A DNA stretch of 49,029 bases from NCBI GenBank assembly GCA_012030715.1, contig JAAUUJ010000009.1:1-49029 (forward strand), read 5' to 3'. Below are positions 20,489-29,272 of the stretch, piece after piece. The number at the start of each line of letters is the position of its first letter. Position 1 is the first letter of the stretch. The stretch comes from Synechococcaceae cyanobacterium SM2_3_1 (GTDB lineage: Bacteria; Cyanobacteriota; Cyanobacteriia; Thermostichales; Thermostichaceae). Under the pieces are notes generated by a model, which saw only the letters and a list, made by a program, of their open reading frames with translations, was not told the origin of the DNA and did not search any database. The position numbers and the translations under genes were made by a program.

Positions 20489-22090
20489 ATGACCATGCCC
20501 CTGTCGCTCTGTCAGCGTTACCACGAGTTCACCAAGTATTCCCCAGAAGGACTGGCTCGCAGCAATCACCAGTTGGACTGGAGTCAGCAACCTGTCCCGT
20601 TTAAGGAATATCCCCTCGAGGTCAGTACCACCCTGGATCTAAAGCCCTATTTGAAGCAGACTCCCGATCCGTGGGAGACCGTTGTTGAGGTTGATGTGCT
20701 GGGGGCTAAGGAAGCTGAAGCAGTGCGCTGGCAGCGGCAACGGCTATCTCAGATGTTGTTCTTTAGCTATGGCGTGACGCTAACGCTCTCCTACCCTCAG
20801 CAACTGTTGTATCTGCGCACCGCTCCGTCCGCTGGTGGATTGTATCCAGCCGAGATCTATGTCATTGCCAGCGCCAATCAGGAGAAAATTCTCCCAGGGA
20901 TCTACAACTATCAGGTGAAGGATCATACTCTGCTACGCATCTGGGATGATCCTCGCTGGTTACAACTGCAAAAGAGCTGCTGGGATAGCCCAATTCTGCA
21001 AACTACCCCACTGGTTCTGGTCACTACGGTGGTGTTCTTTCGTTCCGCTTGGCGTTATCAGGATCGGGCTTACCGTCGCGTCTGTCTGGATACTGGGCAT
21101 TTGCTTGGCAATATTGAGCTGGCCGCCAACCTGACCGGATTTCGGGCGTCTTTGTTAGGAGGGTTCGCCGATCAGCAACTGGCGGAGCTGTTGTTCCTTA
21201 ACTTCAGAGAAGAAAGCCCCCTAGCTGTGATTCCCTTACAGGATCTGTGGCAGGATGCCGAAGCCGATGTTACTGTTTACCCTGCCTGGCAACGCCCCTC
21301 CGATTCACCCTCCGCTCTTCCCTCTTCCACCCTCACAGACACGGTAGAGTTGCAGTCTGGGGAATGGTTGTTTTACCTGCATCAACACAGCTGCCTGCAA
21401 ACCCAGCCCCCATCTCCCCCTGAAATGCCTGGGGTGAGCATCGCGGGCAACAAGTATAATTTTCCTTTCTGTCTGAAAGCCTCCACAGAGGTCGACCCGA
21501 TCCGCTGGGGCGGGCATCTGCAGCAGCTGGTCCAAAGCATTCTTCGCCGCCGATCCACTCGTGAGTTTACTCAGGAGTTACTGGATCTGCCGGATTTGCT
21601 CCATTTACTTGACTTCACCTATCACCCCGAACACTACGGAGATCAGGGAATGGATCCAGATCCAGATTTTTTTGATCTCAGCTTGATCGAAACCTTTGTG
21701 GTGGTGAACAGTATTTCGGGACTAGAGGAGGGTTGCTACTACTACGCCCCCCAGGTTGAAGAACTGCGGCAGATCCGGTTTAAAAACTTTCGCGAAGAAG
21801 TCCACCACCTTTGCTTAGGACAGAACCTGGGGCGGGATGCCGCTGCAGTGATCTTTCATACTGCTGATCTGGATCAGGCTGTCCAGCGCTATGGTGAGCG
21901 GGCCTACCGTTATCTGCACATGGATGCGGGCCACCTGGGTCAGCGCTTAAACCTGGCGGCAGTGCAGCTCAAAATTGGGGTCAGCGGCATTGCGGGCTTT
22001 TTTGACGATCAGGTCAATGAAGTTCTGGGAATCCCCGTCTCCGAAGCTGTACTTTATATCACTACATTGGGGCATCTACGCAATCCCTGA
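20489..22090 (+). CDS. SagB/ThcOx-type double nitroreductase-fold oxidoreductase
   Basis: About 533 residues built as two nitroreductase-like halves. Half 1 has RTAPSAGGLYPAEIYVIA, RVCLDTGHLLGNIELAANLTG and GGFADQQLAELL. Half 2 has ILRRRSTREF (the usual FMN-binding arginine region), CYYYAPQVEELR, and RYLHMDAGHLGQRLNLAAVQL followed by GFFDDQVNEVLGIP. SagB-type enzymes are FMN-dependent azoline dehydrogenases in peptide-natural-product clusters, but cyanobacteria carry stand-alone members of unknown function. No precursor peptide or cyclodehydratase gene lies nearby, so a biosynthetic cluster is not supported. The chosen ATG at 20489 gives MTMPLSLCQRYHEFTKYSPE, a typical start for this group. 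Confidence 0.8.
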   Translation: MTMPLSLCQRYHEFTKYSPEGLARSNHQLDWSQQPVPFKEYPLEVSTTLDLKPYLKQTPDPWETVVEVDVLGAKEAEAVRWQRQRLSQMLFFSYGVTLTLSYPQQLLYLRTAPSAGGLYPAEIYVIASANQEKILPGIYNYQVKDHTLLRIWDDPRWLQLQKSCWDSPILQTTPLVLVTTVVFFRSAWRYQDRAYRRVCLDTGHLLGNIELAANLTGFRASLLGGFADQQLAELLFLNFREESPLAVIPLQDLWQDAEADVTVYPAWQRPSDSPSALPSSTLTDTVELQSGEWLFYLHQHSCLQTQPPSPPEMPGVSIAGNKYNFPFCLKASTEVDPIRWGGHLQQLVQSILRRRSTREFTQELLDLPDLLHLLDFTYHPEHYGDQGMDPDPDFFDLSLIETFVVVNSISGLEEGCYYYAPQVEELRQIRFKNFREEVHHLCLGQNLGRDAAAVIFHTADLDQAVQRYGERAYRYLHMDAGHLGQRLNLAAVQLKIGVSGIAGFFDDQVNEVLGIPVSEAVLYITTLGHLRNP

Positions 22091-22462
22091 TCCATCCACA
22101 TTGAAGCCAAAAAAAGCTGACTTCAGGACAATCACACAATCATACTGACCCTCAGTAATCGTGATTTGGGAGTTGAAGATCTGGTAGCCAGTGATCGTGA
22201 CACTCAGGAGGCTCATCGCACCCATGGGGATCAGGATCTTCCAGAGGAGCAGGGATAGAAATTAAGAGATCTTCAGATTTCTATCTTGCAGGGGAATAGT
22301 CATTGCATTATTTTTACGGAGAAGGCCATTGCCATCGCCTACAGTCCGAGACAGGATAAAGATAGATAAGTCATCTTCCCTTTAGGGAACTTATATTTAG
22401 CATTTCCTGATCGTTTTACACAGTGGAGCGACTTGTTCACAGGAGATGAAAGGAGAGCAACG
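22091..22462. other. Non-coding stretch between SagB-like and TrbI-like genes
   Basis: I find no convincing gene here. A weak minus-strand reading from an ATG at 22225 contains a hydrophobic segment but runs into the end of the SagB-like gene, so I did not call it. An inverted repeat AGAAAT/ATTTCT with an AGATCT centre lies near 22258-22283, without a T-run. AAAGGAG just before 22463 is the ribosome-binding site of the next gene. Confidence 0.45.
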
Positions 22463-23059
22463 ATGCAAAAATCTTCTCTATTCAGTCTTACCCTGGCAGG
22501 TTTATTGACAGCATCACCAGGAGCATTGCCCGTCTTGGCCCAACAGCAATTTAACGTTACCACCATTCATCTCTATGCAGGCTCAAGGTTGCCAGCAGGG
22601 CTTGCCTTTGAAAACCAACCCCAGTACTTCGATCCCAATGGGGTCTATCCTTTGCTCTTAACCATTCAACAGGATGTTTACAACAACGGTGGCTGGTTGG
22701 TGATCCCTGCAGGAAGTCAGGTAAGCGGAAATCTTTATCCTGTCCAGGGCGGATTACAATTTGTTGCCAATGAACTGATCAAGGGTGGACGCTCTTTTCC
22801 GTTGCAAGCCACCTCAGATCTGATTCATGACGAAAAAGACCCACGACAGTATTCCAGCGGAGCGATTACTGAAGATGCCATCATTGGGGCTGCTGCGGGT
22901 GCTTTACTCGGCGGGATCTCGGGAGGAGTAGGCGTTGGAGAAGTGCTTGGTGGGGCTGCAACAGGCGTTGGAGTTGGGAATATCACTGCCCCACAAGTTG
23001 TGGTCCTAAGACCGGGGCAACTGATTAATTTGACTCTGGATGCACCTCTGAGGTGGTGA
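22463..23059 (+). CDS. Secreted VirB10/TrbI-like glycine-zipper protein
   Basis: About 198 residues with a clear signal peptide (LFSLTLAGLLTASPGALPVLAQ, cleaved after AQA/AQQ-like end) and an ATG supported by GGAG at seven bases. The central segment (WLVIPAGSQVSGNLYPVQGGLQFVANEL) matches the C-terminal VirB10/TrbI beta-barrel-like fold, as in cyanobacterial proteins annotated as conjugal transfer protein TrbI. A Gly-rich zipper (GAAAGALLGGISGGVGVGEVLGGAATGVGVG) follows and could enter a membrane. It lacks the N-terminal part of true VirB10 and lies without other transfer genes, so a conjugation role is unlikely. Function unknown; envelope location is well supported. Confidence 0.65.
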   Translation: MQKSSLFSLTLAGLLTASPGALPVLAQQQFNVTTIHLYAGSRLPAGLAFENQPQYFDPNGVYPLLLTIQQDVYNNGGWLVIPAGSQVSGNLYPVQGGLQFVANELIKGGRSFPLQATSDLIHDEKDPRQYSSGAITEDAIIGAAAGALLGGISGGVGVGEVLGGAATGVGVGNITAPQVVVLRPGQLINLTLDAPLRW

Positions 23060-23096
23060 TACTTTAGCCAAAGCGATCAAGACACCAAGTAAATTG

Positions 23097-23423
23097 ATGC
23101 AAGGTACCTGTCCATCCAAATCAACAAATATTGTTTTAGGATTCAAGGCACTCTCGGATCCTCTGCGGCTTCAGGTGATTGAGTTACTGCGGGAGCAGGA
23201 GCTGTGTGTTTGTGACCTCACGCAGCAGCTGCAGGTTTCTCAGTCTAAATTGTCCTTCCATCTCAAGGTGCTCAAAGAAGCTGGTCTGATCCGCTCCCGC
23301 AGGCAGGAACGCTGGATATACTACAGTCTGAATTTACCCCCCCTGGTAGAACTGGAGCAATACCTTTCTGATATTCGCCGCTGTAGCCCTATGCACCCTG
23401 CCCGAGTATGTCCACCCGTCTAG
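23097..23423 (+). CDS. arsR: ArsR-family metalloregulator
   Basis: A 108-residue winged-helix repressor beginning ahead of an arsenic operon. The DNA-binding helix region is TQQLQVSQSKLSFHLKVLKEAGLI; just before it lies the ELCVCDL metal-binding box, with the two cysteines that sense As(III) or Sb(III) in classic ArsR proteins. A third cysteine pair occurs near the C-terminus (CSPMHPARVC). Binding of arsenite would release the operator and induce the downstream genes. The ATG at 23097 is preferred over the adjacent TTG at 23094. I see no clear palindrome immediately upstream. Confidence 0.9.
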   Translation: MQGTCPSKSTNIVLGFKALSDPLRLQVIELLREQELCVCDLTQQLQVSQSKLSFHLKVLKEAGLIRSRRQERWIYYSLNLPPLVELEQYLSDIRRCSPMHPARVCPPV

Positions 23424-23534
23424 TGAATTGTGGGGCCTTGCTTCTCCACACTGATCTTTGCTTGAGACTCCTCTGCACTCATCAACTTTTCTTGATACGA
23501 TCACAAGGGATTAGGAAAGCGTTGGAGCATCTAC

Positions 23535-24692
23535 ATGCCTACAGATCTGTCAGACCCGGCTCAAACGATTCAGGCAGGCGGGAAACTCAACTTCTTTGAG
23601 CGCTACCTCACGATCTGGGTAGGGATCTGCATTGGGGTTGGTATTGTGCTGGGCCGTAGCTTTCCAGGGCTAGCTGCAGTTCTCGATAGGATGAGTTTGT
23701 ATCAGGTTTCCCTCCCTATTGGTATCTGCCTGTTCTTGATGATGTACCCGATCATGGTCAAAATTGATTTTGGGCAGGCAAAAAGAGCAGCGCAAACCCC
23801 AAGACCTGTGCTCCTCACCCTGGTGGTGAACTGGTTGATCAAGCCCTTCAGCATGGTGGTATTGGCTCAGTTCTTTTTGGGGTGGTTATTTCAGCCACTT
23901 CTGGTGGGGACAGAGAACATTGGCGGCATTGAGGTCAGTCTGGCCAATAGCTACATTGCGGGGACAATTTTACTCGGGATCGCCCCCTGTACTGCGATGG
24001 TGTTGATGTGGGGTTATCTATCCTTCAGCAATCAGGGCCATACTCTGGTGATGGTGGCGGTTAACTCACTAGCGATGCTGTTCCTCTACGCGCCACTGGG
24101 GAGATGGTTGTTGGCAGCCAATCAACTTAGTGTTCCTTGGGAAACGATTGCCCTTTCAGTCTTAATTTATGTTGGCATTCCCCTTCTGGCTGGTTCTGTT
24201 TCTCGTCTATGGATCCTGAGTAGCAAAGGCCAAGAATGGTTTGAGCAGGTGTTTTTGAAATACTTGAGTCCAGTTTCTGTCGTAGCTCTCTTAATTACCC
24301 TGGTTATTCTCTTTGCCCTCAAAGGCGACTTAATTGTGGCGAACCCTTTCCACATCCTGCTGATTGCCATACCCCTCTTTATTCAGACCAACTTTATTTT
24401 TCTGATCACTTATGTAGCGGCTCAAAAGCTGGGATTGGTTTACGAAGATGCTGCCCCTGCCGCTCTAATTGGAGCCAGCAACCATTTTGAGGTAGCCATT
24501 GCAACAGCGGTCACATTATTTGGGTTAAATTCTGGGGCAGCCCTTGCCACAGTGGTCGGAGTGTTGATTGAAGTGCCTGTGATGTTGCTTTTGGTTGAAA
24601 TCTGTAAGCAAACTGCATTCTGGTTTCCTCGCGAATCTGCTAAAGCCACACTCCCCGATCCTCGTTGTCTACCCAGCAAACTCTACTCATGA
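23535..24692 (+). CDS. acr3: Arsenite efflux permease of the ACR3 type
   Basis: A 385-residue ten-helix permease. The ACR3 hallmark LGIAPCTAMVLMWGYLS contains the conserved cysteine needed for arsenite transport; a second conserved block is AAPAALIGASNHFEVAIATAVTLFG. Helices begin at FERYLTIWVGICIGVGIVLG. It lies 112 bases downstream of arsR and 51 bases upstream of arsH. In Synechocystis the equivalent gene is called arsB, in an arsBHC operon. It extrudes arsenite using the membrane potential. Confidence 0.93.
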   Translation: MPTDLSDPAQTIQAGGKLNFFERYLTIWVGICIGVGIVLGRSFPGLAAVLDRMSLYQVSLPIGICLFLMMYPIMVKIDFGQAKRAAQTPRPVLLTLVVNWLIKPFSMVVLAQFFLGWLFQPLLVGTENIGGIEVSLANSYIAGTILLGIAPCTAMVLMWGYLSFSNQGHTLVMVAVNSLAMLFLYAPLGRWLLAANQLSVPWETIALSVLIYVGIPLLAGSVSRLWILSSKGQEWFEQVFLKYLSPVSVVALLITLVILFALKGDLIVANPFHILLIAIPLFIQTNFIFLITYVAAQKLGLVYEDAAPAALIGASNHFEVAIATAVTLFGLNSGAALATVVGVLIEVPVMLLLVEICKQTAFWFPRESAKATLPDPRCLPSKLYS

Positions 24693-24743
24693 TCAGGCAG
24701 TTCACTACCTTGCCACTAAAATTTGCTATAAACTTGAGTTCAG

Positions 24744-25391
24744 ATGACTTTTGATCATTCTCCCAAGATTCTCTTTCTCTACGGCTCTCTGCGAGAGCAA
24801 TCCTATAGCCGCCTACTGGCCGAAGAAGCAGCTCGGATCATTGCAGATTTTGGAGCTGAGGTGAAATTCTTTGATCCTTATGGTTTACCTCTTTTGGGGG
24901 CAGCACCTGACACCCATCCTAAAGTGCAGGAGTTGCGGGAGTTATCAATCTGGTCAGAGGGCCAGGTGTGGTCCAGCCCTGAATTGCATGGTAATATCTC
25001 TGGTCTGATGAAAACTCAAATTGACTGGATCCCGCTCAGCATGGGGGCAATCCGCCCAACCCAGGGGAGAACCCTGGCTGTGATGCAGGTCTCCGGGGGA
25101 TCCCAATCCTTTAATGCTGTCAATACCATGCGGATTCTCGGACGCTGGATGCGGATGTTCACCATCCCTAATCAATCCTCTGTCCCAAAAGCTTATCAGG
25201 AGTTTCATGACGATGGCACGATGAAAGAGTCTTCCTATCGAGATCGGGTGGTGGATGTCATGGAAGAACTTTACCGCTTCACCCTGCTGTTGCGAGAACG
25301 GGTGGATGAACTGACGGATCGCTATAGCGAACGCAAAGCTGCTGCAGCTCAGCAAACCGAAGAAACAGCGAGAAAGGCCTTGAGCGGATGA
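24744..25391 (+). CDS. arsH: ArsH NADPH-dependent FMN reductase
   Basis: A 215-residue flavodoxin-like protein. [20 protein letters not shown] is the FMN-phosphate-binding loop, [11 protein letters not shown] follows, and [22 protein letters not shown] and [14 protein letters not shown] are ArsH-specific blocks. ArsH enzymes oxidise trivalent organoarsenicals or reduce metals and quinones, and protect against arsenicals and oxidative stress. Its stop overlaps the start of the following phosphatase-like gene by four bases (ATGA), indicating translational coupling. It belongs to the ars operon that starts at 23097. Confidence 0.92.
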   Translation: MTFDHSPKILFLYGSLREQSYSRLLAEEAARIIADFGAEVKFFDPYGLPLLGAAPDTHPKVQELRELSIWSEGQVWSSPELHGNISGLMKTQIDWIPLSMGAIRPTQGRTLAVMQVSGGSQSFNAVNTMRILGRWMRMFTIPNQSSVPKAYQEFHDDGTMKESSYRDRVVDVMEELYRFTLLLRERVDELTDRYSERKAAAAQQTEETARKALSG

Positions 25392-25852
25392 CTCTATCCT
25401 CACTTGCAGAAAGTCTCTGGTGGATCATTCCAGGCAAGTTGGGGGGAATGCGTAAACCCACAGCGGATCAGATCCCAACCCTTTCCCAAATCGGTATCGA
25501 TGCTCTTGTCTCAGTGATGGATGATCCCTCGAACTTGGACTTATACGAGCAGACTCAAATTCCCTATTTATGGTTGCCCACAACAGGAGGCCAATCCCCT
25601 ACAGTTGAACAGATCGAGCAATTTCAGCAGTTTGTGGATGCTCAGCATGCACTGGCAAAGAGTGTCGTTGTTCACTGTTCCAGTGGTCGCCGTCGGACAG
25701 GCACGTTTTTGGCCGCCTATCTGATTACCAAGGGATCCTCAGCTAGAGAGGCAATTCAAGCGGCTCAGCGTGCCAACCCTCAAATAGAGCTTCGTGATGC
25801 CCAGATTAGTTTTCTGCAAGAGTTATCATCACATCTCGGAGTTAGCTTCTGA
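25388..25852 (+). CDS. Dual-specificity-phosphatase-like protein in the ars operon
   Basis: A 154-residue protein with the HCX5R phosphatase loop: [20 protein letters not shown], cysteine followed five residues later by arginine. Upstream lies a likely general-acid loop ([24 protein letters not shown]), and the helical ending ([15 protein letters not shown]) is typical of dual-specificity phosphatases. The ATG overlaps arsH's stop by four bases, and there is no arsC in the operon. Because several arsenate reductases are built on phosphatase folds (low-molecular-weight PTP ArsC, Cdc25-like Acr2), a role in arsenate reduction is an attractive inference. An ordinary tyrosine or phosphoinositide phosphatase remains possible. 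Confidence 0.75.
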   Translation: MTLSSLAESLWWIIPGKLGGMRKPTADQIPTLSQIGIDALVSVMDDPSNLDLYEQTQIPYLWLPTTGGQSPTVEQIEQFQQFVDAQHALAKSVVVHCSSGRRRTGTFLAAYLITKGSSAREAIQAAQRANPQIELRDAQISFLQELSSHLGVSF

Positions 25853-25869
25853 AGAACCTTGTGTCCGAA

Positions 25870-25942
25870 TGGGGCGTGAGGGAATTGAACCCCCGTAAGG
25901 CAAATTATGAGTTTGCTGCCTAGACCACTCGGCCAACGCCCC
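25870..25942 (-). tRNA. tRNA with anticodon CAU (Met, or Ile2)
   Basis: A complete cloverleaf on the minus strand: acceptor GGGGCGT/ACGCCCC (perfect), D arm with GCC/GGC, anticodon stem GCAAA/TTTGC with loop CTCATAA (U33, anticodon CAU), T arm GGGGG/CCCTC with TTCAATT loop, discriminator A. The 3' CCA is not encoded. CAU is read by elongator or initiator tRNA-Met, or by tRNA-Ile with lysidine; the sequence does not look like an initiator, and I favour elongator Met without being certain. Confidence 0.85.
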
Positions 25943-26032
25943 AGAAAGGATCCAACCTTCTAGTCTACTTTAGCGTGGGAAAATCCACGAGACTGGTGGG
26001 ACAGAATCGACTCCAATTGTTCCTGTTCAGAG

Positions 26033-27316
26033 CTACAGCGAAGAGCGCAGAGTCTCCGAACGGTAGGCAATTATTTTCGACTGCAGGGCCTCAATCGCAG
26101 CCGCGTACTGGGGATCTTCCAGGGTGGCCACAGCCTCGCGGTTTTCACTCAGGAGCGCAATATCATCCTCCGTCATCTCTACCGTGAGGTCGGGCGTAAT
26201 CCCCTTCTGATTAATGTCAATTCCCTTAGGAGTACGATAACGAGCAACGGTTACAGCCAGACCTGATCCATCCGAGAGGGAATGGACTTGCTGCACCAGC
26301 CCCTTACCAAACGTCTGGGTTCCAATGACGATGGCCCGCTCATTATCCTGGAGGGCTCCAGAAAGGATTTCACTGGCACTAGCAGACCCATTATCCACCA
26401 GCACAGCCAGGGGCCTATCGGTCAGAGCTTGATGGTGAGCAGTAATGCGGTCCTGTTCTCCCTGACGGTTGACCGTAGAAACAATTGCCCCCCGATCCAA
26501 CCACATGCGAGCGATCTCAGCACTGGAGTAGAGTAGCCCCCCGGGATTCTGGCGCAGATCCAGTACGTACGCATCGACATCCTGCTTTTCCAACTCCTGG
26601 ATGGCATCTCGCATTTTTTCAGCCGCATTGGCCGAGAACTGAGTCAGACGAATATAACCAATCTTCTGCTGCCCTTCGTTATGTAGCTCGTGCTTTACGG
26701 TTTCCAGTTCAATCTTGTCGCGGCGGATGGGAAAGTCGAGGGTCTCGGTCTCGTTCCGCAGGATGGTCAGGGTCACCACCGTACCCGGTTCTCCACGGAT
26801 AAGATTAACCGCAGCATTGACATCCATGCCTTCAGTGGATTTTCCATCAATTTCCACGATCACATCCTTAGACTTAATGCCAACTTTGTCTGCCGGAGAA
26901 TCTTCAATGGGCGAGACCACAATCAGCCGATCCGTTTCCTGATCCATCCCCAGGGTGATTCCTACACCAGTGAGTTCTCCCGAGGTGTCAATTTGCATGG
27001 AGGCGTACTGGTCGGGATCTAGAAATCGGGTGTACGGATCATCGAGTTCTTCCAGCACCTCACGAATCGCATCGTAAGCTTCTTCCGAGGTATCGTATTC
27101 CCCCGCCAGCAGATCTCTGCGCCTTTCTTCCCAATCAATTCGATTAAAGTCAGCATCCACATACTCGCGGTTGACAATTTGCCAGACCTCATCAACCACC
27201 TCTTTGGGAGCACTGCGAAAGCCAGCCCACCCCGGCAATGATAGCTGTACACCCACAAGAGTGACCGCTGTTACAACGGCAGTTGTAGTACTGACTAGAA
27301 AACCGCGCTTTTTCAT
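26033..27316 (-). CDS. C-terminal processing peptidase (CtpA/B/C family)
   Basis: A 427-residue S41 protease with signal peptide or anchor MKKRGFLVSTTTAVVTAVTLVG, beginning at the ATG at 27316 with AGGAG upstream. Order: N-terminal helical domain (EVVDEVWQIVNREYVD), PDZ domain (GELTGVGITLGMD, VIVEIDGKSTEGM), catalytic domain with LRQNPGGLLYSSAEIA, the serine in NGSASASEIL and the lysine in TFGKGLVQ. These are the Ser/Lys dyad. In cyanobacteria CtpA matures the D1 protein of photosystem II; CtpB and CtpC have other substrates. Which paralogue this is cannot be settled from sequence alone. Divergent from proA. Confidence 0.9.
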   Translation of the reverse strand: MKKRGFLVSTTTAVVTAVTLVGVQLSLPGWAGFRSAPKEVVDEVWQIVNREYVDADFNRIDWEERRRDLLAGEYDTSEEAYDAIREVLEELDDPYTRFLDPDQYASMQIDTSGELTGVGITLGMDQETDRLIVVSPIEDSPADKVGIKSKDVIVEIDGKSTEGMDVNAAVNLIRGEPGTVVTLTILRNETETLDFPIRRDKIELETVKHELHNEGQQKIGYIRLTQFSANAAEKMRDAIQELEKQDVDAYVLDLRQNPGGLLYSSAEIARMWLDRGAIVSTVNRQGEQDRITAHHQALTDRPLAVLVDNGSASASEILSGALQDNERAIVIGTQTFGKGLVQQVHSLSDGSGLAVTVARYRTPKGIDINQKGITPDLTVEMTEDDIALLSENREAVATLEDPQYAAAIEALQSKIIAYRSETLRSSL

Positions 27317-27524
27317 TGTGATGTCTTCTCCTGCGAGAGGGTGAGCAGAGCAGTAGTTGTGGGGAGGAAGGCCAGGTCCTGAATAGAGCCCGGACAGAAG
27401 GAGCGCCACGTTAAGCTTAGTATTCTTGTGGTAGCATATATCATCCTGGAAATGCTGTCTCTTCCTGGGATGAAGGCAAGTCTTTTTTATTTTTTCAGGT
27501 GTTCTGCGGTTTTGCTCAGAATTT

Positions 27525-28871
27525 ATGGTTTCCTCATTAAGTGCCTCAGCTGCCCCATTGGCATCGACCATTGCGGATCTCCAACCCAAGGTTCAGGCCA
27601 GTCGGCGGGCCGCTCAACAACTGCTAGATCTTTCCCCCGCTGAGCGGCAGGAGGCCCTCTCCAGCATTGCTGCAGCTCTGGAAGCAGCCAAGGAGGAGAT
27701 CCTGAGTGCCAATCAGCAGGATCTGGAGCACGCTCGTGAGATGCTCAAATCAGGGGAACTTTCCGAGGCAGCCTTTGCCCGCTTGAAACTGGATGGCAAC
27801 AAGATCCAGTCCATGGCAGCAGGTGTTCGTAGCGTTGCTTCTCTGCCTGAACTAGTCGGCACATTCGCCTGGAGACGCGAACTGGATCAGGGACTCGTTC
27901 TGGAGCGCGTAACCTGCCCTCTGGGAGTGATCGCCGTTATTTTTGAATCCCGACCGGATGCCGTTACTCAAATTACCTCTCTGGCCATTAAGACCGCCAA
28001 CAGCGTGATCCTGAAGGGTGGATCCGAAGCACGGCATTCCTGTGAGGCAATCACACGGGTGATCCATTCAGCCCTGGAAGGCATTCCTAGCTTTCCCCAA
28101 GCCGCCGTGCAACTTTTGACGCAACGGCAGGAAACCCACGCTTTGCTGGGCATGGATAACGATATTGATCTGATCATCCCCCGTGGATCTCAACAGTTTG
28201 TGCGGTTCATCCAGACCCATACCCAGATTCCGGTCCTGGGTCACGCCGATGGCATTTGTCATCTTTATGTAGATGCTGCTGCCGATCTGGAAATGGCGGT
28301 GGCACTGGCAGTGGATGCCAAAGTTCAATATCCAGCGGCCTGCAATGCGATCGAAACGCTGCTGGTTCATGAAGCAATTGCCTCTAGCTATTTACCCGCC
28401 GTCGCCATTGCTCTGCGCAATCGAGAGGTGGAACTCCGCGGCTGCGAGTTGACGCGGCAATGGGTGGAGATGACCGCTGCAACAGCGGCAGATTGGGGGT
28501 TGGAATACGGTGATCTGATTTTGTCGATGCGAGTAGTCAAGTCGCTTGAGGAGGCTCTAGCGCATATCCAGACTTACGGTTCCCGGCATACAGAAGCCAT
28601 CGTGACTCAAGATCAGCAGGTTGCCCAGCGCTTTTTGCAGCAGGTGGATGCCGCCGGAGTCTTTCACAACGCTTCGACTCGCTTCGCCGATGGATTTCGC
28701 TATGGGTTTGGCGCGGAAGTGGGCATTAGTACCCAGAAGTTGCCACCTCGCGGCCCAGTGGGCATTGAAGGACTGGTCACCTATACCTATCATCTGCACG
28801 GACAGGGACAGGTGGTTGCCGACTACACAGGACCTCAGGCACGCTCCTTCTCCCATCAGGATCTGGGATAG
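27525..28871 (+). CDS. proA: Gamma-glutamyl phosphate reductase
   Basis: A 448-residue aldehyde-dehydrogenase-fold enzyme that reduces gamma-glutamyl phosphate to glutamate semialdehyde in proline synthesis. Family blocks: [58 protein letters not shown] with the catalytic cysteine, and RTEAIV-like [12 protein letters not shown] and [16 protein letters not shown]. The start at 27525 follows an A/T-rich leader shared with the divergent ctp gene. Length is a little above the E. coli enzyme (417), mostly at the N-terminus. A second, catalytically defective paralogue lies at 38128-39420. Confidence 0.95.
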   Translation: MVSSLSASAAPLASTIADLQPKVQASRRAAQQLLDLSPAERQEALSSIAAALEAAKEEILSANQQDLEHAREMLKSGELSEAAFARLKLDGNKIQSMAAGVRSVASLPELVGTFAWRRELDQGLVLERVTCPLGVIAVIFESRPDAVTQITSLAIKTANSVILKGGSEARHSCEAITRVIHSALEGIPSFPQAAVQLLTQRQETHALLGMDNDIDLIIPRGSQQFVRFIQTHTQIPVLGHADGICHLYVDAAADLEMAVALAVDAKVQYPAACNAIETLLVHEAIASSYLPAVAIALRNREVELRGCELTRQWVEMTAATAADWGLEYGDLILSMRVVKSLEEALAHIQTYGSRHTEAIVTQDQQVAQRFLQQVDAAGVFHNASTRFADGFRYGFGAEVGISTQKLPPRGPVGIEGLVTYTYHLHGQGQVVADYTGPQARSFSHQDLG

Positions 28872-29271
28872 GATGGACTTTGTCTTAAATCTGGCAAGTG
28901 ATCGGAATGCTGCAGTTATAATATGAGGCTTGCCTTTTTCAGGCTAGATGTTTTAATGGTGAGGGGTTGTCCTGATGCCAGTCAACATTCTGGCGATTCT
29001 GGGGCCCCGGACGCGAGCTCTGATTGGAAAGAATTGTGTGGCCTGGCATTGGATCCATGTTTGGGGAATGCGACAGCCCCTGGGCTCAACTCTCAGCAGA
29101 GTTTTCTTAAGAAATCATTTATGATCAATATGAGTGATTGCCGTAGCTGGAAGACTGAAGATTTGTTCAGTTTGGAACCCAGGTTTAGCTTCTTGCCGAA
29201 TACCAATGCAGGTTGCGGATTTGCAGATTGGGCTGTTGTTGCTCGATAAATACCCCTAGATAGGAGCTCCT
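28872..29271 (+). other. Long non-coding leader upstream of the RNA-binding protein gene
   Basis: This 400-base region has no credible gene; a frame from 28923 lacks a ribosome-binding site and has no resemblance to a protein. A TATAAT hexamer at 28917-28922 fits a promoter -10 but has no good -35. If used, it would give a leader of roughly 340 bases before the RRM gene. Long leaders are common for cyanobacterial rbp genes. Confidence 0.45.
28917..28922 (+). promoter_or_regulatory. Candidate -10 element for the RRM gene
   Basis: A perfect TATAAT lies 350 bases before the RRM start codon and 46 bases after the proA stop. The region about 17 bases upstream has no TTGACA-like match, so it may need an activator or not be functional. 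Confidence 0.35.
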
Positions 29272-29272
29272 A
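29261..29272 (+). promoter_or_regulatory. Shine-Dalgarno sequence embedded in a perfect palindrome
   Basis: TAGGAGCTCCTA is a perfect 12-base palindrome whose left half is the AGGAG ribosome-binding site and whose last base is the A of the ATG at 29272. In RNA two transcripts could pair, or the site could fold weakly, so ribosome access may be controlled. An ordinary strong SD is the simplest reading. Confidence 0.5.

Noticed and set aside
20489-22090. A peptide-natural-product cluster around the SagB-type gene
   Set aside because: There is no cyclodehydratase, precursor peptide or transporter beside it.
22068-22225. A minus-strand hydrophobic small protein ending inside the SagB-like gene
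   Set aside because: It lacks a ribosome-binding site, overlaps the end of a solid gene and has no recognised relative.
22463-23059. Conjugation locus suggested by the TrbI-like protein
   Set aside because: No other transfer gene is nearby, and the protein is much shorter than a true VirB10/TrbI.
25870-25942. tRNA as attachment site of a genomic island
   Set aside because: No integrase gene and no repeated copy of the tRNA end was seen nearby.
28923-29249. A 108-residue frame in the leader of the RRM gene
   Set aside because: It has no ribosome-binding site, no protein-like pattern and unusual composition; better explained as an untranslated leader.
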